In this document: one piece after another, positions 10,996 through 21,867 of the stretch
Position numbering within the stretch: position 1 is the stretch's first letter
Layout: each line of letters starts with the position of its first letter
Source of the DNA: Nitzschia sp. DOCU1
Lineage: Eukaryota; Bacillariophyta; Bacillariophyceae; Bacillariales; Bacillariaceae
DNA: 64,000 bases
Assembly (NCBI GenBank): GCA_951394045.1
Contig: OX595986.1
Location: 5,113,534-5,177,533 of the forward strand
Direction of reading: 5' to 3'
Translations under genes and position numbers: made by a program
Notes under the pieces: generated by a model
Database searches by the model: none
Told to the model about the DNA's origin: nothing
What the model saw: only the letters and a program-made list of their open reading frames with translations

Positions 10996-11257
10996 AAGCA
11001 TATCCTACAACTTTGTCGGACCGGTGGACTCAGTACAAAATCTACATATGATTTCCGTAGAAATATTTCTCGATTCCCTGTGTATCAAAGTTTTGCCTGT
11101 GTATCAAAACGGGACTGCACTTATGGAGACGGTATTTTCTCGCGCCACCTCAGCAAACAGCTAGTGCGGTAAACTAAAAAATCGGAGAACTTAGGGGGCA
11201 ATGGTTAACAACAGGGGAACTGTTAATTTAGGGGGGAATAGCTATTTTGACACATTT

Positions 11258-11333
11258 CCCGGGAAGTTTACGGAAACGCTACGACATTATGAAGCTATCG
11301 GCATCTCACCAAAATAGCGTCCAGGCTTCAGGG
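11258..11333 (+). pseudogene. IGPS-like fragment, part 2 of the broken chimeric relic
   Basis: A short piece first matches parent positions about 4940-4976 (GGAAACGCTACGACATTATG), then jumps to about 5246-5275 (ATCTCACCAAAAT.GCGTCCA), an internal deletion of ~270 bp. It is cut after CTTCAG by the next insertion; the sequence resumes at 13571. Confidence 0.75.
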
Positions 11334-11549
11334 GCGTGGGGTATTCGTGTGTGGCATGTGTGGCATGGACATTCGTGAGCCTGATTGGTACTCTTTGCAA
11401 CGAATGGCGTGCGAAACATCCATAAAGAATTCCGTCGTCATGTTGTCCCAATCTGATTTATTGCTTCGCGCAACCTCTTATATAACAGATGCGAATCGAA
11501 TCGAACGTCTAAAGTAGGCGAATCAAAGCAAACGAATCGTTCCCAAACG

Positions 11550-11630
11550 GATTCAATCGGTTTCAATCGGTGCGCCGCACCGATTGAAATACGTTTCGCA
11601 CCGATTGAAACTGATTCAATCGGATTATTT
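11550..11630. repeat. Left subterminal repeat cluster of the 2.24-kb insertion
   Basis: Alternating direct and inverted copies of a CAATCGGTGCG / CGCACCGATTG motif, with one ATTGAAATACGTTTCGCACC unit shared with the right cluster. Confidence 0.65.
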
Positions 11631-12063
11631 TCAAGCCACTCAATTTAACGAGTACTAGAACGGATTACGAGGTTTAGCCACACCTACCAGATAAGCGCGC
11701 GCATAAACAATGAAAAGTGCAGGCGAGCCCTATGTATTTCCGCGCCAGTCAGCTTGTCACACATGTTCAGTGGTCCGTCGCCAATTGAGTCAATCGTGGC
11801 TCGTGGTTTATGTTCAACAACCCCGCGTCTGGTAGTTATTTGAAGATTGGGTGGCCTATGAAACTGTCGCGTTCAGGCGGTAGAGGTACTCTCGCCCCCT
11901 CTCTGAACAAAATGAAGCAGCCCGACGAGCCGCGAAGGATTCGACATCCAAAAGGCATTTGACGAGGAGCAAGAGTATTGTTATCAGCACCTACTATGCT
12001 TAGGAGGAAAGTCAATTATTCCGTTGTCGAAGGCGGCAACATCCCGACTGCGTTCTTTAGCCT

Positions 12064-12791
12064 CGCTCAATGTTTTCTGGACTTTGGCGCTGGTCTTTGC
12101 TTCCCGTCCCCAAAATAGGACCCATAACCTGTGAAACATTGAGCGCGTACGCTGGACTTTGGCGCTGGTCTTTGGCGCTGGACTTTGCATGCGCACCAAA
12201 AATCTTGTATTTTATGGCAGTGAAGGTAGTAGTGACAATGATGAAAGCAGTGACGGTGAACACGTCCTGGCCCAACCCAAAAAACTATACAAGAGCAACA
12301 GCAGTGACGACAATACTAACTAGATAGTAACAACATTATTCATGGTAAATCATTAATACACCTAAGTAGGTAGCAACGTCGAAGATCATTTGCTGCACCA
12401 TTTGTAATTGCATCATCTGCCCTCCTTGCTGTGCTTGTTGACCACTCATCAGACGATGCCATTGTGTTCGTTTTTGTTGTTGTTTGTTTGGTTTTCTTGA
12501 GTTGTATGTGATGGTGTTATTGCTGTTTTGTTGCTTGCTTGTTGTTTGTTGTTGCTGTTGCCAAAGTTTGTTTTGTGGTTGTGGTGCATTCCATCTGGTC
12601 GAGGACCAACTGCAAAGTCCAGCGACATTTCGGAGGAACAAAATTTGACGCTGGAGTTTGCACTTCGTCCTTGACTCGATGGAATGCCAGGTAACCAATC
12701 AGAATGAATTATTTGCTGATCGACGAACTGCAAAGTCCAGCGCCAAACACCAGCGCCAAACACCAGCGCCAAAGTCCAGAAACATTGAGCG
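12064..12791. mobile_element. ~730-bp nested element with inverted CGCTCAATGTTT ends
   Basis: The left end reads CGCTCAATGTTTTCTGGACT, followed by TTGGCGCTGGT. The right end read in reverse is the same for ~29 bp apart from one inserted T. The unit CTGGACTTTGGCGCTGGT is reiterated near both ends. Near the left end (12064-12150) GAAACATTGAGCGCG recurs inverted, giving a small foldback. The centre contains poly-Gln/Asn-type low complexity on the minus strand (12480-12580). No target duplication was recognised. Confidence 0.6.
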
Positions 12792-13244
12792 CGGCTTTTG
12801 TCGATGACCCGTTGGAGCGCCAGCATCCTAGAATTCTAGTAGAACTCATTAAATCATCAAGTTAACTACCGGTAGGTTTATAGCAACTAGCTAGTAGCAC
12901 TGGGATATCGTGGGTAAATCGTCACACCCCCCACACTCTGAACCAGAGTATGGTCCAGCCGTGGTGATCCTCCAATGATAGAATTCACCAAATCATGCCA
13001 TTGAAGATCGTTCAAGAATCAGTCGTGGACCGACGTTGAATCGATTCTAGTAGTCTCAATCTTGTATCTTGGCGGCAACCATAGCGAGCATGAATGATAC
13101 ATTCATGCTCGAATAAAGTGTATCGACAATTTGAACATTATCATATCTGAAACATGTCTGTATTGAGGTATCGATGGCTCAATCGGGCGGGCTCGTATTG
13201 GCTTTCAACAAAAAACCTCGACAAAGGAAATTATTCGTGAAGAT

Positions 13245-13350
13245 TCAATCGGTGAGGCGGACCGACCGCACCGATTGAAATACGTTTCGCACCGATTGAA
13301 ATCCGTTTCGCACCGATTGAAATACGTTTGGCACCGATTGAAACCGATTG
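13245..13350. repeat. 21-bp minisatellite / right subterminal repeats of the 2.24-kb insertion
   Basis: About three and a half head-to-tail units of CACCGATTGAAATACGTTTCG, each differing at one or two bases. Confidence 0.8.
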
Positions 13351-13570
13351 AGCCTGATTCATTCGTTTTGGGTTCGCTTCGCAATCCGTATCGAGTTCGC
13401 AAACAATCGCTCTAACTGGAATGAGATTCCTTATATCGTTCATTTATTGCCTTTGGGGTCAATTGACGAGGAAATTACTTAGGGTTACTCTGCATGTCAT
13501 TCTGCGTCATTCGCACTCAATCATCATACGATATCGCGCGCAACGCATCGGACGGGAAAATACCCCACGC

Positions 13571-13880
13571 TCCAGATGCAGGTACTTGTGACCGTAACAT
13601 CGACACGGCATTTTGAAAACTTTGGAGTTTTCCTTACTGGCATCAATCGAAACTTGGAAGATTTTCCCATTGACACGACTGGCCGGCAAGCGTTGGAGCT
13701 CTTGGAAAGCAACGCGCTGACAAAACTCCGCGAAACGCAAGCTAATGATGTTGCAGTGTTTGTCAAGGGTTGCGCTGGAATTTTGACTGGCTCAAGACTA
13801 CATCCAAAAGCTACGAAAGGCGGGGCCAATCTCTTCCCCGATGAGACGCGAAAGTCACTACTGGATACATCAAGCTAGTA
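13571..13880 (+). pseudogene. IGPS-like 3' end, part 3 of the broken chimeric relic
   Basis: It matches the last ~120 codons of the parent gene (QVLVTVTSTRH, INRNLEDFPIDTTG, ETQANDVAVFVKGCAGILTG, PDETRKSLLD) with deletions, including loss of the EKKGGSAQDYIQ region frame. It ends at TAG near 13876. The downstream flank (ACTCAACAACAATCGAATATT) differs from that of the intact gene but is shared with the relic at 22376, showing common descent of these two. Confidence 0.8.
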
Positions 13881-14012
13881 GGATGTCGGTGGTACTCAAC
13901 AACAATCGAATATTGTTTTAAATGTGTCTTTATTATGTATGGATGCAATCAGTCTTCGGTCTTATCCAGCAACAAAAACTTGGTTGTGGTGGCAAGAAAG
14001 GCGAATCCTCCT

Positions 14013-16230
14013 CTAACAATTGGTTCCGGGCTTTTCCACTTGGAGGCCTCCAAGCGCACGCCTTTTCTTTGATACTTTGGGTTTTTTACCACCGCCACCA
14101 GTACTACTAGGAGTATCCCCGGCAGTACCAGAGGTATAAGAAGAACAATACGGACGAGAAGATATCTTGGCCTTCTTTTGTCCGATTGCTAATTCCACAC
14201 ACTCAAGGCCACTCACAACTCCATAGCCTGAGTCGAAATCGAAACCGGGTTCCAGCATATCAATCGCAGTGTCCTCCATGATACTGTAGACTTTCAGAGG
14301 TGTCAAGCTAGGATTGGCCTGGAGCATAATGGCAGCGATTGCCGCGACATTCGGGGCAGCAGCCGAAGTGCCAAAGAACAAATATCCCTCAATGCCTTTG
14401 TACAAAGGCCAATAGTTATCCGTTGGCTGACCAAAGAAGGTATTCAAAGATCCGTCAAAGCCAACAAAACGAGGTTGCCGCAGGATCTCGGGAGAGGCTT
14501 TCCGAGTGCCATCACGTTCAAAGAGGAGTGGCGTGCCTCCGGCGCTGCTGAATGGCTCAAGTACCAGCTCGGAAAACAGCTGCATATCAAAGGCCGCTCC
14601 AATTCCGGCCACGTAGGGAGCGTTTGGATGGCCAAACACTGTTGAAGAATCAGTGGCTGGATTCACGTTTTGGACACTACCCCCAACACCTATCCATTTC
14701 ATCAGACCTGGGTCTGGTCCCTCTACATACTTACAAATTATAAGATCATAGTCAGCCGACTCTGGCACTTGCAGCCACTCAATCGGGTCACCACTGGAGA
14801 GGTTATCTTCGACGGAAGATGCTTCGAGGTTCGAGGTTCCACGCTCGAACAAATGAAAGTCCAAATCGTTTTGAGTGCGATAACCGCTAACAGAATAAAA
14901 AGGCTGGTCCCATTGTAACACAATCATTGTGTCAGCAGCGGCCGTGATCGCTTGTCGAATATTTCCACCACCAAAATCGTGTGCAAAGCAGCCAGGGGCG
15001 ACTTCAATACCAGAGTTCACAAAGGCGCCTTCCCATGATTTTCGTGCGTCGTTTCCAGCGGATGAAAAGTATGGAACGCCATACAAAGCAGCAACGTCAT
15101 TCGCGGCCTGAGCGATTATCCCTTCCTGGAAAAATGGTTCGGTCAAGTAGCCTTGATAGTAGGGGTCGAAAAGAATTTGAGTCCGCGTTGTCGAGACTGA
15201 CGCAATATAGGCATCACTGGTGCTGTTGAATTTGAGGCTACTTACTGATGTCGTCCACAATAACGTCGCACCCAGCGTCAGCGAGGGTCCAAATGCCAGC
15301 CGCAAAATCATCCTCGCTCTCATACGCGGTGTAGAAAGCAAGCTCAGCACCTGGGGCAATATCGTGGATAAGCTGAAGCATGGCCCTCCCTTCATCAATA
15401 GTGTCGCCGCTATAGAAATCCTTGAGGACTTCCACACCAGATGGAGGCAAGTCTCCGCTTGCAATGTCATCATCAGCTAAACTACGTGCATATAAGCTAG
15501 TATCGTAGCTATCAGAGAGCACGCCAATCTTGATTCCAGAACCGTCCAAGTAAGGGTATTTCTGCACAATTTTGTCAATGGTATGGGCGAACATTGCCCC
15601 ACTCACGAGGCTACCAGAACCAAATGTTCCCTGAAGCATTGCGATGGACGGCTTGATGGACATAACGGATGCAAGAGCTTCCGCATCATCGAGCAGTGTG
15701 ATGTTGAGATAACCCGAACACGTGAATTTGGAGCAAGCAACAGTTTCAAAATCAACTGCGCTCTCCAAACTAAGCCGGAGAGTCACTTCAGCGTTGGGTT
15801 GAGTCGAAGACACCTGGACCAGAAGCCTGTCTGTGTCCTTCCAGATTAAAGGAAGATCGGGTGCGTCGTGAGAGCTGCCCCCATCCTCATCCCCAGTGGT
15901 ACGACGGCGGCTACCATTGTGATGTGCCTCTTTGATTGAATAAATAAACGCATCATGCCTCCTCTTCGTGAACAAAGTGTTGTCCTTGTTGGTGTCGGTC
16001 AAGAGTGGTTCCTCCTCACCCTCTGCACTACTCTTTGCAGTACCAGAATGGGAGAAGATGTTGTCGCTACTAGTAGTACTCGTAGCTGGTAGTTTGTCAC
16101 CCAGATTGTCATCGGCGCCGACTGGGGAGATCGAAGATATTGCTAGCAATAATAAAAGAGCCGTCACTGTGAGCCCCCCGAGGGAGGAGCTGCTGAGGAT
16201 GCTCTGCCGTTTGTTGGGGGACAGCAGCAT
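14013..16230 (-). CDS. Secreted subtilase-like (S8) serine peptidase, copy B, Glu in place of catalytic His
   Basis: Two exons on the minus strand, 16230-15246 and 15151-14013, give 707 aa; intron 1 is at the same site and phase as in copies A and C. ATG 16230 matches the starts of A and C and gives a signal peptide (GGLTVTALLLLLAISSISPVGA); upstream in-frame ATGs at 16287 and 16350 would lengthen it. Landmarks are conserved: GIKIGVLSDSYD, DEGRAMLQLIHDIAPGA, FSSAGN, GTSAAAPNVAAIAA. Intron 2 of A and C is absent: the FVGFDGSLNTFFG codons are continuous. The C-terminus is distinct, Gly/Lys/Arg-rich (GGGGKKPKVSKKRR). It is the most diverged copy. No lesion found. Confidence 0.85.
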
Positions 16231-16989
16231 CACTGTATTACTATCCTTGCGACTGCTGCTGCTTCTTCCACTTTTTATCAGCATCATCCGCAAGGTACTT
16301 CTTCTCTTCGCCAAATTGGCACCAGCTCGGTGGTCGTTTGTTCGTCCCAACTGGATGGATTCGGGTCGGCATTTTAGGAACAGATGGCCGTCGGCAAAGA
16401 TTGGATCCGAATGGACCGCAAAGAGCCACCTCTAAATGTAGTTCATCGTTCGCATTATGTAGGTGTCGAAATGAGATGCTTCTCTTTCATTGTACACCGT
16501 AGTACCAGTTGCGCGACTTATCGAAATAAGACGACGCTCGAGATCGAACTGATGTCGAACATAAGATCAATAGAGGACTGTTCGAGATCAAAACTATCAT
16601 CGTGTCGACGAACAAACCTGCCACGATGGCCATCAGAAAAGATCGCACGTGCCGTCCAACTTGTGTAACTATGGGAAAGGGAAAATTTATGGTTGCAACG
16701 TTGAGGTAGAATGAGACGTCCGAGATCAACAAAACTGCCCCCGATGGCCGTCTGCAAAGATTGGATTCGAAGGGCTTCGCATATCCCTGAACTGCAAAGC
16801 TACCATAATGTAGTTCATCGTTCGCATTTCGTATGTGTCGAAATGAGCCTTATTATCAAAGAGGGGGTGCGACTTTACGCAGTTGAGGAAGCAATGCGAA
16901 TCATCGTGCTGGTCACAATGCAATGCGAAGGGCACACACGGGGTGGGCCATTGTTGGCCATGCAATGGAACGATCGATCTTCAAATAAG
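16231..16989. repeat. Upstream flank of subtilase copy B and breakpoint into the next unit
   Basis: From about 16440 it resembles the upstream flanks of copies A and C, partly in two overlapping passes (the GGTAGAATGAGACGTCCGAG stretch and neighbours). Near 16980-16992 it changes from ACGATCGATCTTCAAATA, which precedes the SNF2-like promoter in the other units, straight into IGPS sequence. This marks a recombination breakpoint that removed the SNF2 5' fragment. No gene is seen. Confidence 0.65.
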
Positions 16990-16991
16990 TA

Positions 16992-17912
16992 TGACTCCTA
17001 CCTCGGCGTTGGAGGGGTTCATGTGGGACAAGGAAACGGAGGTCGACCGGATTCCGAGAACGAGTCCCACTTGCAAATCTAGTATCCCAGTGTCGGCTGA
17101 GTACCGTCGACCCTACCAAGCCCAAGCCACGTGACTGGATTGGACCGATCAAAGAGGCAGCGGCCAACGGATCGTTTGTCATCATCCCGGAGTGCAAGCG
17201 AATGGAACCCGGCTCTGGAAGTCTAAGGAAACGCTACGACATTATGAAGCTAACGAAAGAGTTCACATTAGCGGGCGTACCTGCCATAAGTGTCAACTGC
17301 GACGGGATACTTTTTGGAGGATCTTTAGACGACGTGACAAGAGCACGCGAAGGTGCTGCTAAGGCTGCCATGGCGTCGAACGTGTCGGAGGACGGCGTTA
17401 TTGTGCCGCCCATATTGGCCTCGGACTTGCTTCTCTATCCCTACCAACTGTACAAGCTGAGACTGGCGGGCGCCGATGCAGTCAACTTCTAGGTAGCTCC
17501 ATTGCAAGCCAAAGACTTGGTGTATCTCACCAAAATTGCGTCCAGCCTTCAGATGCAGGTACTTGTGACCGTAACATCGACAAGACAGATTGAAAACATC
17601 GGAATTCTTCCTGGTGGTATCATCAGTGGAATCGTCGTCTCCAATCGAAACCTGGAAGATTTCTCTATTGACATGACTGGCCAGCAAGCCTTGGATCTCT
17701 TGGAAAGCGAGGCGCTGACAAAATTCCGCGAAACGCACGCTAACGATGTTGCTGTGTTTGTCGAGGGTCGCGTTGGAATTTTGACTGGCGAGAAGAAGGG
17801 CGGATCTGCCCAAGACTACATCCAAAAGCTGCGAGAGGCGGGGGCCATTGGAGCCATTGCAGGGGCCGGTCTTGTCGCCGATGAGACGCGGAAGTTGCTG
17901 CTCTAGAGGCAT
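16992..17912 (+). pseudogene. Recent IGPS 3'-exon pseudogene with three disabling changes
   Basis: Nearly identical to 4711-5640 of the FIST-IGPS gene (I count about ten differences). Three disrupt it: an inserted G near 17050 (GACCGGATTCC for GACCGATTCC) shifts the frame; TTG to TAG at 17490 makes an in-frame stop in DAVNF-VAPL; and CTCTAG for CTAG near 17903 truncates the end. No FIST exons or promoter are present upstream, so it is a 3' fragment carried by segmental duplication. Confidence 0.92.
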
Positions 17913-18400
17913 TAAGCTAATAGGGAGACTAAAGTTACGGTGACGATCTTGCTACGACTAGGCTAACTCGCCTACCGGTAGCGGAGTGCGCCGACGTCTT
18001 GGAATTTTTTCGGAATGTCTGCTGAAATTATTCTCACTTTTACCAGCAGCAGTCAAAGTCCTTGCGATTGGCTTCAAAATGAACCGATCCGGTCACAACC
18101 CTCGTTCCAACCATCCTGGAAAGCATAAAAACGATTCCCGCTTGGTTACAGCCGAAACACACATTGCAAGTAGCACCGAAGTTGATGATTCCCTCTACAA
18201 AGGATCGAGCCAATACCAAATGAATACTATAAGGATTAATATGTAACTGGTTGTATTATCTCGTTGCCAGTCGATCTTGTTGTTTCTTGTGCTGGCTCTT
18301 GCGGTTTCAGGGAATTGTTGATTCAAGAACAGCAAGAGAGAACACGGCAAGGATTTCTTCAACAACTGCTCCCGGGGCGGAGGAGTAAACGCCGCTACGC
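17913..18400. repeat. Duplicate of the IGPS-subtilase intergenic region
   Basis: Almost identical to 5641-6117, continuing the recent duplication into subtilase copy C. No independent feature is seen. Confidence 0.8.
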
Positions 18401-20653
18401 TTAGACTTGAAATCCTCGACCTCTTACCATATTTGAAGCGGATGAAGTGGTGATGGTCGTGCTCCCCCCTTGCTGACTTCGGAATCTTACATTTGAGGTG
18501 GTGAGGGTAACAGAACTCGTCGCAGACGTGAGGCTACTACTATTGGTAAACCTGTCCGGCTCGCAGTAGGCCGGAGGAATAGATGCGCTCCTTCTTCCTA
18601 GGATACGGTTTACACAGTCAATGCCACTCACAACACCATGCCCAGAGTCAAAGTCGAAACCAGGTACCAGGATGTCAATTGCAGTCGTCTCCATAATGTC
18701 ATAGATTTGAAGAGGAGTCAAGCTGGGACTACCGACAGCCTGGAGCATAAGAGCAGCGATCGCCGCCACATTGGGGGCGGCAGCTGAAGTACCGTAGAAC
18801 ACATAACCGTCAGTGCCTTTGTACAATGGCCCATAAACCCCTGTAGGAACACCAAAGAAGGTATTCAAGGATCTGAAGGTTCAAAGAAGCAGACGCAAAG
18901 CGATGGAGTTAGTCACGATGATCACGGCGGTACCGCGCCCTTTTTCTTGACAAGAGCATTAGCTGTGCTATGTTATTCTTGCGTACCCGTCAAAACCAAC
19001 AAAACGAGGCTGTTTGAGGATCTGAGGAGAAGCTTTTCGGGTACCGTCGCGTTCAAAGAGGAGTGGCGTGCCTCCGGCGCTGCTGAAGTATTCAAGCGAA
19101 AGCTCGGAAAATGTCTGCGTGTCAAAAGCCGCTCCAACTGCGGCCACGTAGGGCGTGTTTCCGTGGGCAAAGATTGTTGACGCGCTTGCAGGGGGGTTTA
19201 CATTCTGGATATCAGCCCGAAAAACCATCCACTTCGTAAGGCCTGGGGCGGGTCCATCGCCTGATTGGCAGATGATGATCTCAAAGTCACCAGCAATATC
19301 TGCGATCGAGAATCTCTCGATCGGGTCACCGGTGATTTTGTTGTTATCGTTTCCACTCTTTACCGGCATCCAACTTCCAGGTCGAACCAAATAAATGTTA
19401 ATGTCACTCTGCGAGCCAATGCCACTAACGGAATAAAAGGGCTGGTCCCATTGGAACACAATAGATGCTACAGCAGTAGCATCAGTGACCGTGATCGCTT
19501 GTCGAATGCTCCCGCCCCCGAAATCATGCATAACGCAACCGGGGAAGAACTCAATTCCAGAGTTCACAAAGGGGCCTTCCCAGGATCTTCGTGCAATATT
19601 TCCAGCTGAGGTGAAGTAGGGAATGCCTTTCAACTCAGCAACGTCGTTCGCGGCTTGAGCGACAGTCCCCAGTTGGAAAAATGGTGCGCCAGTATTGGCT
19701 TTTGTATGTGATACAATGGTGACAGTTGGGGGGAAGAAGCGTGGCCGGTAAGTACTATCGTACCCGAAACATCGTCACTGTTTTACATGAAACTACTTAC
19801 ACATGTCGTCCACAATAACGTTGCATCCAGCGTCACCGAGGGCCCGAATGCCGTTCGCGAAACCTGGTTGACCGCCACTGGCGGTGTGGAATGCAAGCTG
19901 AGCGCCAGGGGCAATATCATGGATGAGCTGAAGCATGGCCCTCCCTTCATCCTTCCCGGTGGCGATAGTATCATTGAGGACTTGCACACCGGATGAAGGC
20001 AAGTCTCCGCTTGCAATGTCATCAGCAGCCGAAGTAATTGCAATGGAGTTTGTATCGTAGCTATCAGAGAGCACGCCAATCTTTATTCCAGAACCGTCCA
20101 AGTAAGGGTATTTCTCTTTGATTTTGTCAATCATGTGGGCGAACACAGCCCTACTCACGACACTACCAGAGCCAACCATTCCATCAGAGATGGCCATGGA
20201 CGGCTTGATGGACATAACGGATGCAAGAGCTTCCGCATCATCGAGCAGTGTGATGTTGAGATAACCCGAACACGTGAATTTGGAGCAAGCAACAGTTTCA
20301 AAATCAACTGCGCTCTCCAAATTAGGCCGGAGAGTCACTTCGGCGTCTGGTTGAGCGGAGGTTACCTCGACCAAGAGCTTGTCCGTGTCCTTCCAGATAA
20401 GATTAGGGGCCGTGCCGGCGTCGATTCCATTGCCTTCGACCGTGCGACGACGGCTGCCATTCTCGTGTGCCTTTTTGATGTCGTAGATCAACGGATCATT
20501 CCTACTGGTGTAATTGGACAGCGTAGTATCCTCTGTCTCGCCGCCGCGCAAAGGAGCGGCGCCGACAGGCCTGGTGAAAGCTGTGGCTACCAATGTTACA
20601 ACTGCTGCGAAGCAAAGGCCGGAGCAAGCGCTTTGTTTGTTTGAGCGCAGCAT
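18401..20653 (-). CDS. Secreted subtilase-like (S8) serine peptidase, copy C, Glu in place of catalytic His
   Basis: Exons 20653-19801, 19698-18987 and 18872-18401 join to 678 aa with the same two intron positions as copy A. ATG 20653 yields the same signal peptide as A. GIKIGVLSDSYD, DEGRAMLQLIHDIAPGA, FTSAGN and GTSAAAPNVAAIAA are all present. Donor 2 is GTACGC rather than GTACGT but remains usable. Exon 3 and 3' flank are almost identical to A, while exon 2 is clearly more diverged. About 130 bp of exon 1 (20211-20340) instead match copy B almost perfectly, indicating gene conversion. No lesion found. Confidence 0.85.
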
Positions 20654-21867
20654 GGTCAATTTATTATTCCTGTATCTTTTTCTTTGTTGCTCGTATTCAA
20701 AATAATGACAACCAGAAGAAACAAGCAATATAATCTCTTGGCATGTTGCTTTGCTGGGTTGTTGGTTTGAAGATTCGCATTTCATGGATCGACATGACTG
20801 AAACCTTTCGCGGTGTTGGCACGATGAATTGCGAAGGCTGAACAAATTCAATTCTCATTTTGCTTGAGGATCTTTGTAAAGAACAACCGAACCTGGCCGA
20901 AATCCTTCAATGCTTGTCCAACTTGTAACTATGGGAAGGGTAAAATTTAAGGTTGCGACGTTGAGGTAGAATGAGACGTCCGAGATCCAAATGGCGAAGA
21001 ACAAAACTGCCCCCGATGGCCTTCTGCAAAGATTGGATTTGAAGGGCTTCGCATCCCTGAACTGCAAAGCTACCATAATGTAGTTCATCGTTCGCATTTC
21101 GCAGGTGTCGAAATGAGACGCTTCGCTTTCATCTTACAAGTTAGTATCAAGGGGGGGGGCGACTTTACGCAATTGAGGACGCAATGCGAATCACCATCGT
21201 GCTGGTCGTAATAGCGTCATCTTTAGCGGGAGGGTATTAGGGGCAGCAGGGGGCATCATCCCTTCTTCCCTAACAATTCAGCGTGTTGGATGGAAGCGAA
21301 GTATCTGTTACATGTAAGCATTAAAAAGCAACGCGAAGGGCCGACTTTTTCTCCCCTAACAACTCGGGAAGTTTGGAAGCGAAGGATCTGTTAAACTGTA
21401 CGTATTCAATAGCAACGCGAATGGCCGATTTGTCGATGGGAAACGGAGTGGGCCATCGTTGGCCATCCTGTAGTTAATGCGTCCGATGACCGATTTCTTT
21501 TTTGGATACACGCACAAAAAAACAAAAACATCTTTTGATGCGGGGTCGGGGAAGTCCATTCGTGATTGCGTCCGATGAGGTCGGGGGAGTCCATTCGTGA
21601 TTCAACCATTTTAGAGAGTCAGTCGGATGTTGATTAGACTGCAACGGAATGATCCATCTTCAAATAAGTATGTATGTGCGTACCAGGTTTGTGTGCGATT
21701 CGTTCGATCAATTTCAAGAAGAATGGATGGATAATAGGTGATGATCAATGATGCCGACAATGACCCCAGCATCATCATTAAACGCCAGTGTCATCGTATT
21801 AGCAACCAGCTACGATTATTAACGCTCACACACTCCAGATTGCCTCTGTCGTCCTTCTATTCCAATC
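20654..21867. repeat. Duplicated upstream flank of subtilase copy C with SNF2-type promoter
   Basis: Counterpart of 8380-9483, with an extra internal near-repeat (21230-21300 and 21345-21440 both contain GGAAGCGAAG and the following tract). The distal end carries the same promoter-like block as the SNF2 gene. No coding frame is supported. Confidence 0.7.

Larger units (their letters stand above)
9888..11257. mobile_element. Insertion of about 1.37 kb in the IGPS relic; candidate non-autonomous DNA element
   Basis: The IGPS relic stops at 9887 and continues at 11258 at the same position in the parent gene, so the intervening DNA is an insertion. Its ends are loosely inverted: the left end reads GGGAGAAGTATCAAAG and the right end, reverse-complemented, GGGAAATGTGTCAAAA, each followed by a C-rich run and CCCCCTAA. 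A clear target-site duplication cannot be fixed. Inside are two copies of a ~146-bp hairpin-bearing repeat (10137-10282 and 10847-10995). No transposase-like frame is visible, so it would be non-autonomous. The exact ends are uncertain by several bases. Confidence 0.6.
11334..13570. mobile_element. 2.24-kb insertion with GCGTGGGGTATT inverted termini and subterminal repeats
   Basis: It interrupts the IGPS relic between CTTCAG and CCAGATGCAGG, contiguous in the parent gene. Ends are GCGTGGGGTATT (11334-11345) and its reverse complement AATACCCCACGC (13559-13570). Flanks are compatible with a short target duplication around CAG, but this is not certain. Both subterminal regions carry repeats of CACCGATTGAAATACGTTTC and its inverse (11550-11630; 13240-13350). 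That TIR-plus-subterminal-repeat design is seen in cut-and-paste DNA transposons. No transposase frame is visible. A second smaller element (12064-12791) sits inside it. Confidence 0.65.

Noticed and set aside
12336..12826. Gln/Asn-rich minus frames that could suggest a prion-like protein
   Set aside because: Low-complexity CAA/AAC tract inside a transposon-like element; two overlapping frames both look similar.
13245..13350. Possible CRISPR-like array (repeats with short spacing)
   Set aside because: Head-to-tail units without spacers, in a eukaryotic transposon.
13205..13443. Repetitive FNRCETYFNRCET-type peptide
   Set aside because: Direct translation of the 21-bp minisatellite, not a gene.
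16992..17912. Separate functional IGPS gene
   Set aside because: Frameshift, in-frame TAG and early C-terminal stop; no 5' exons.
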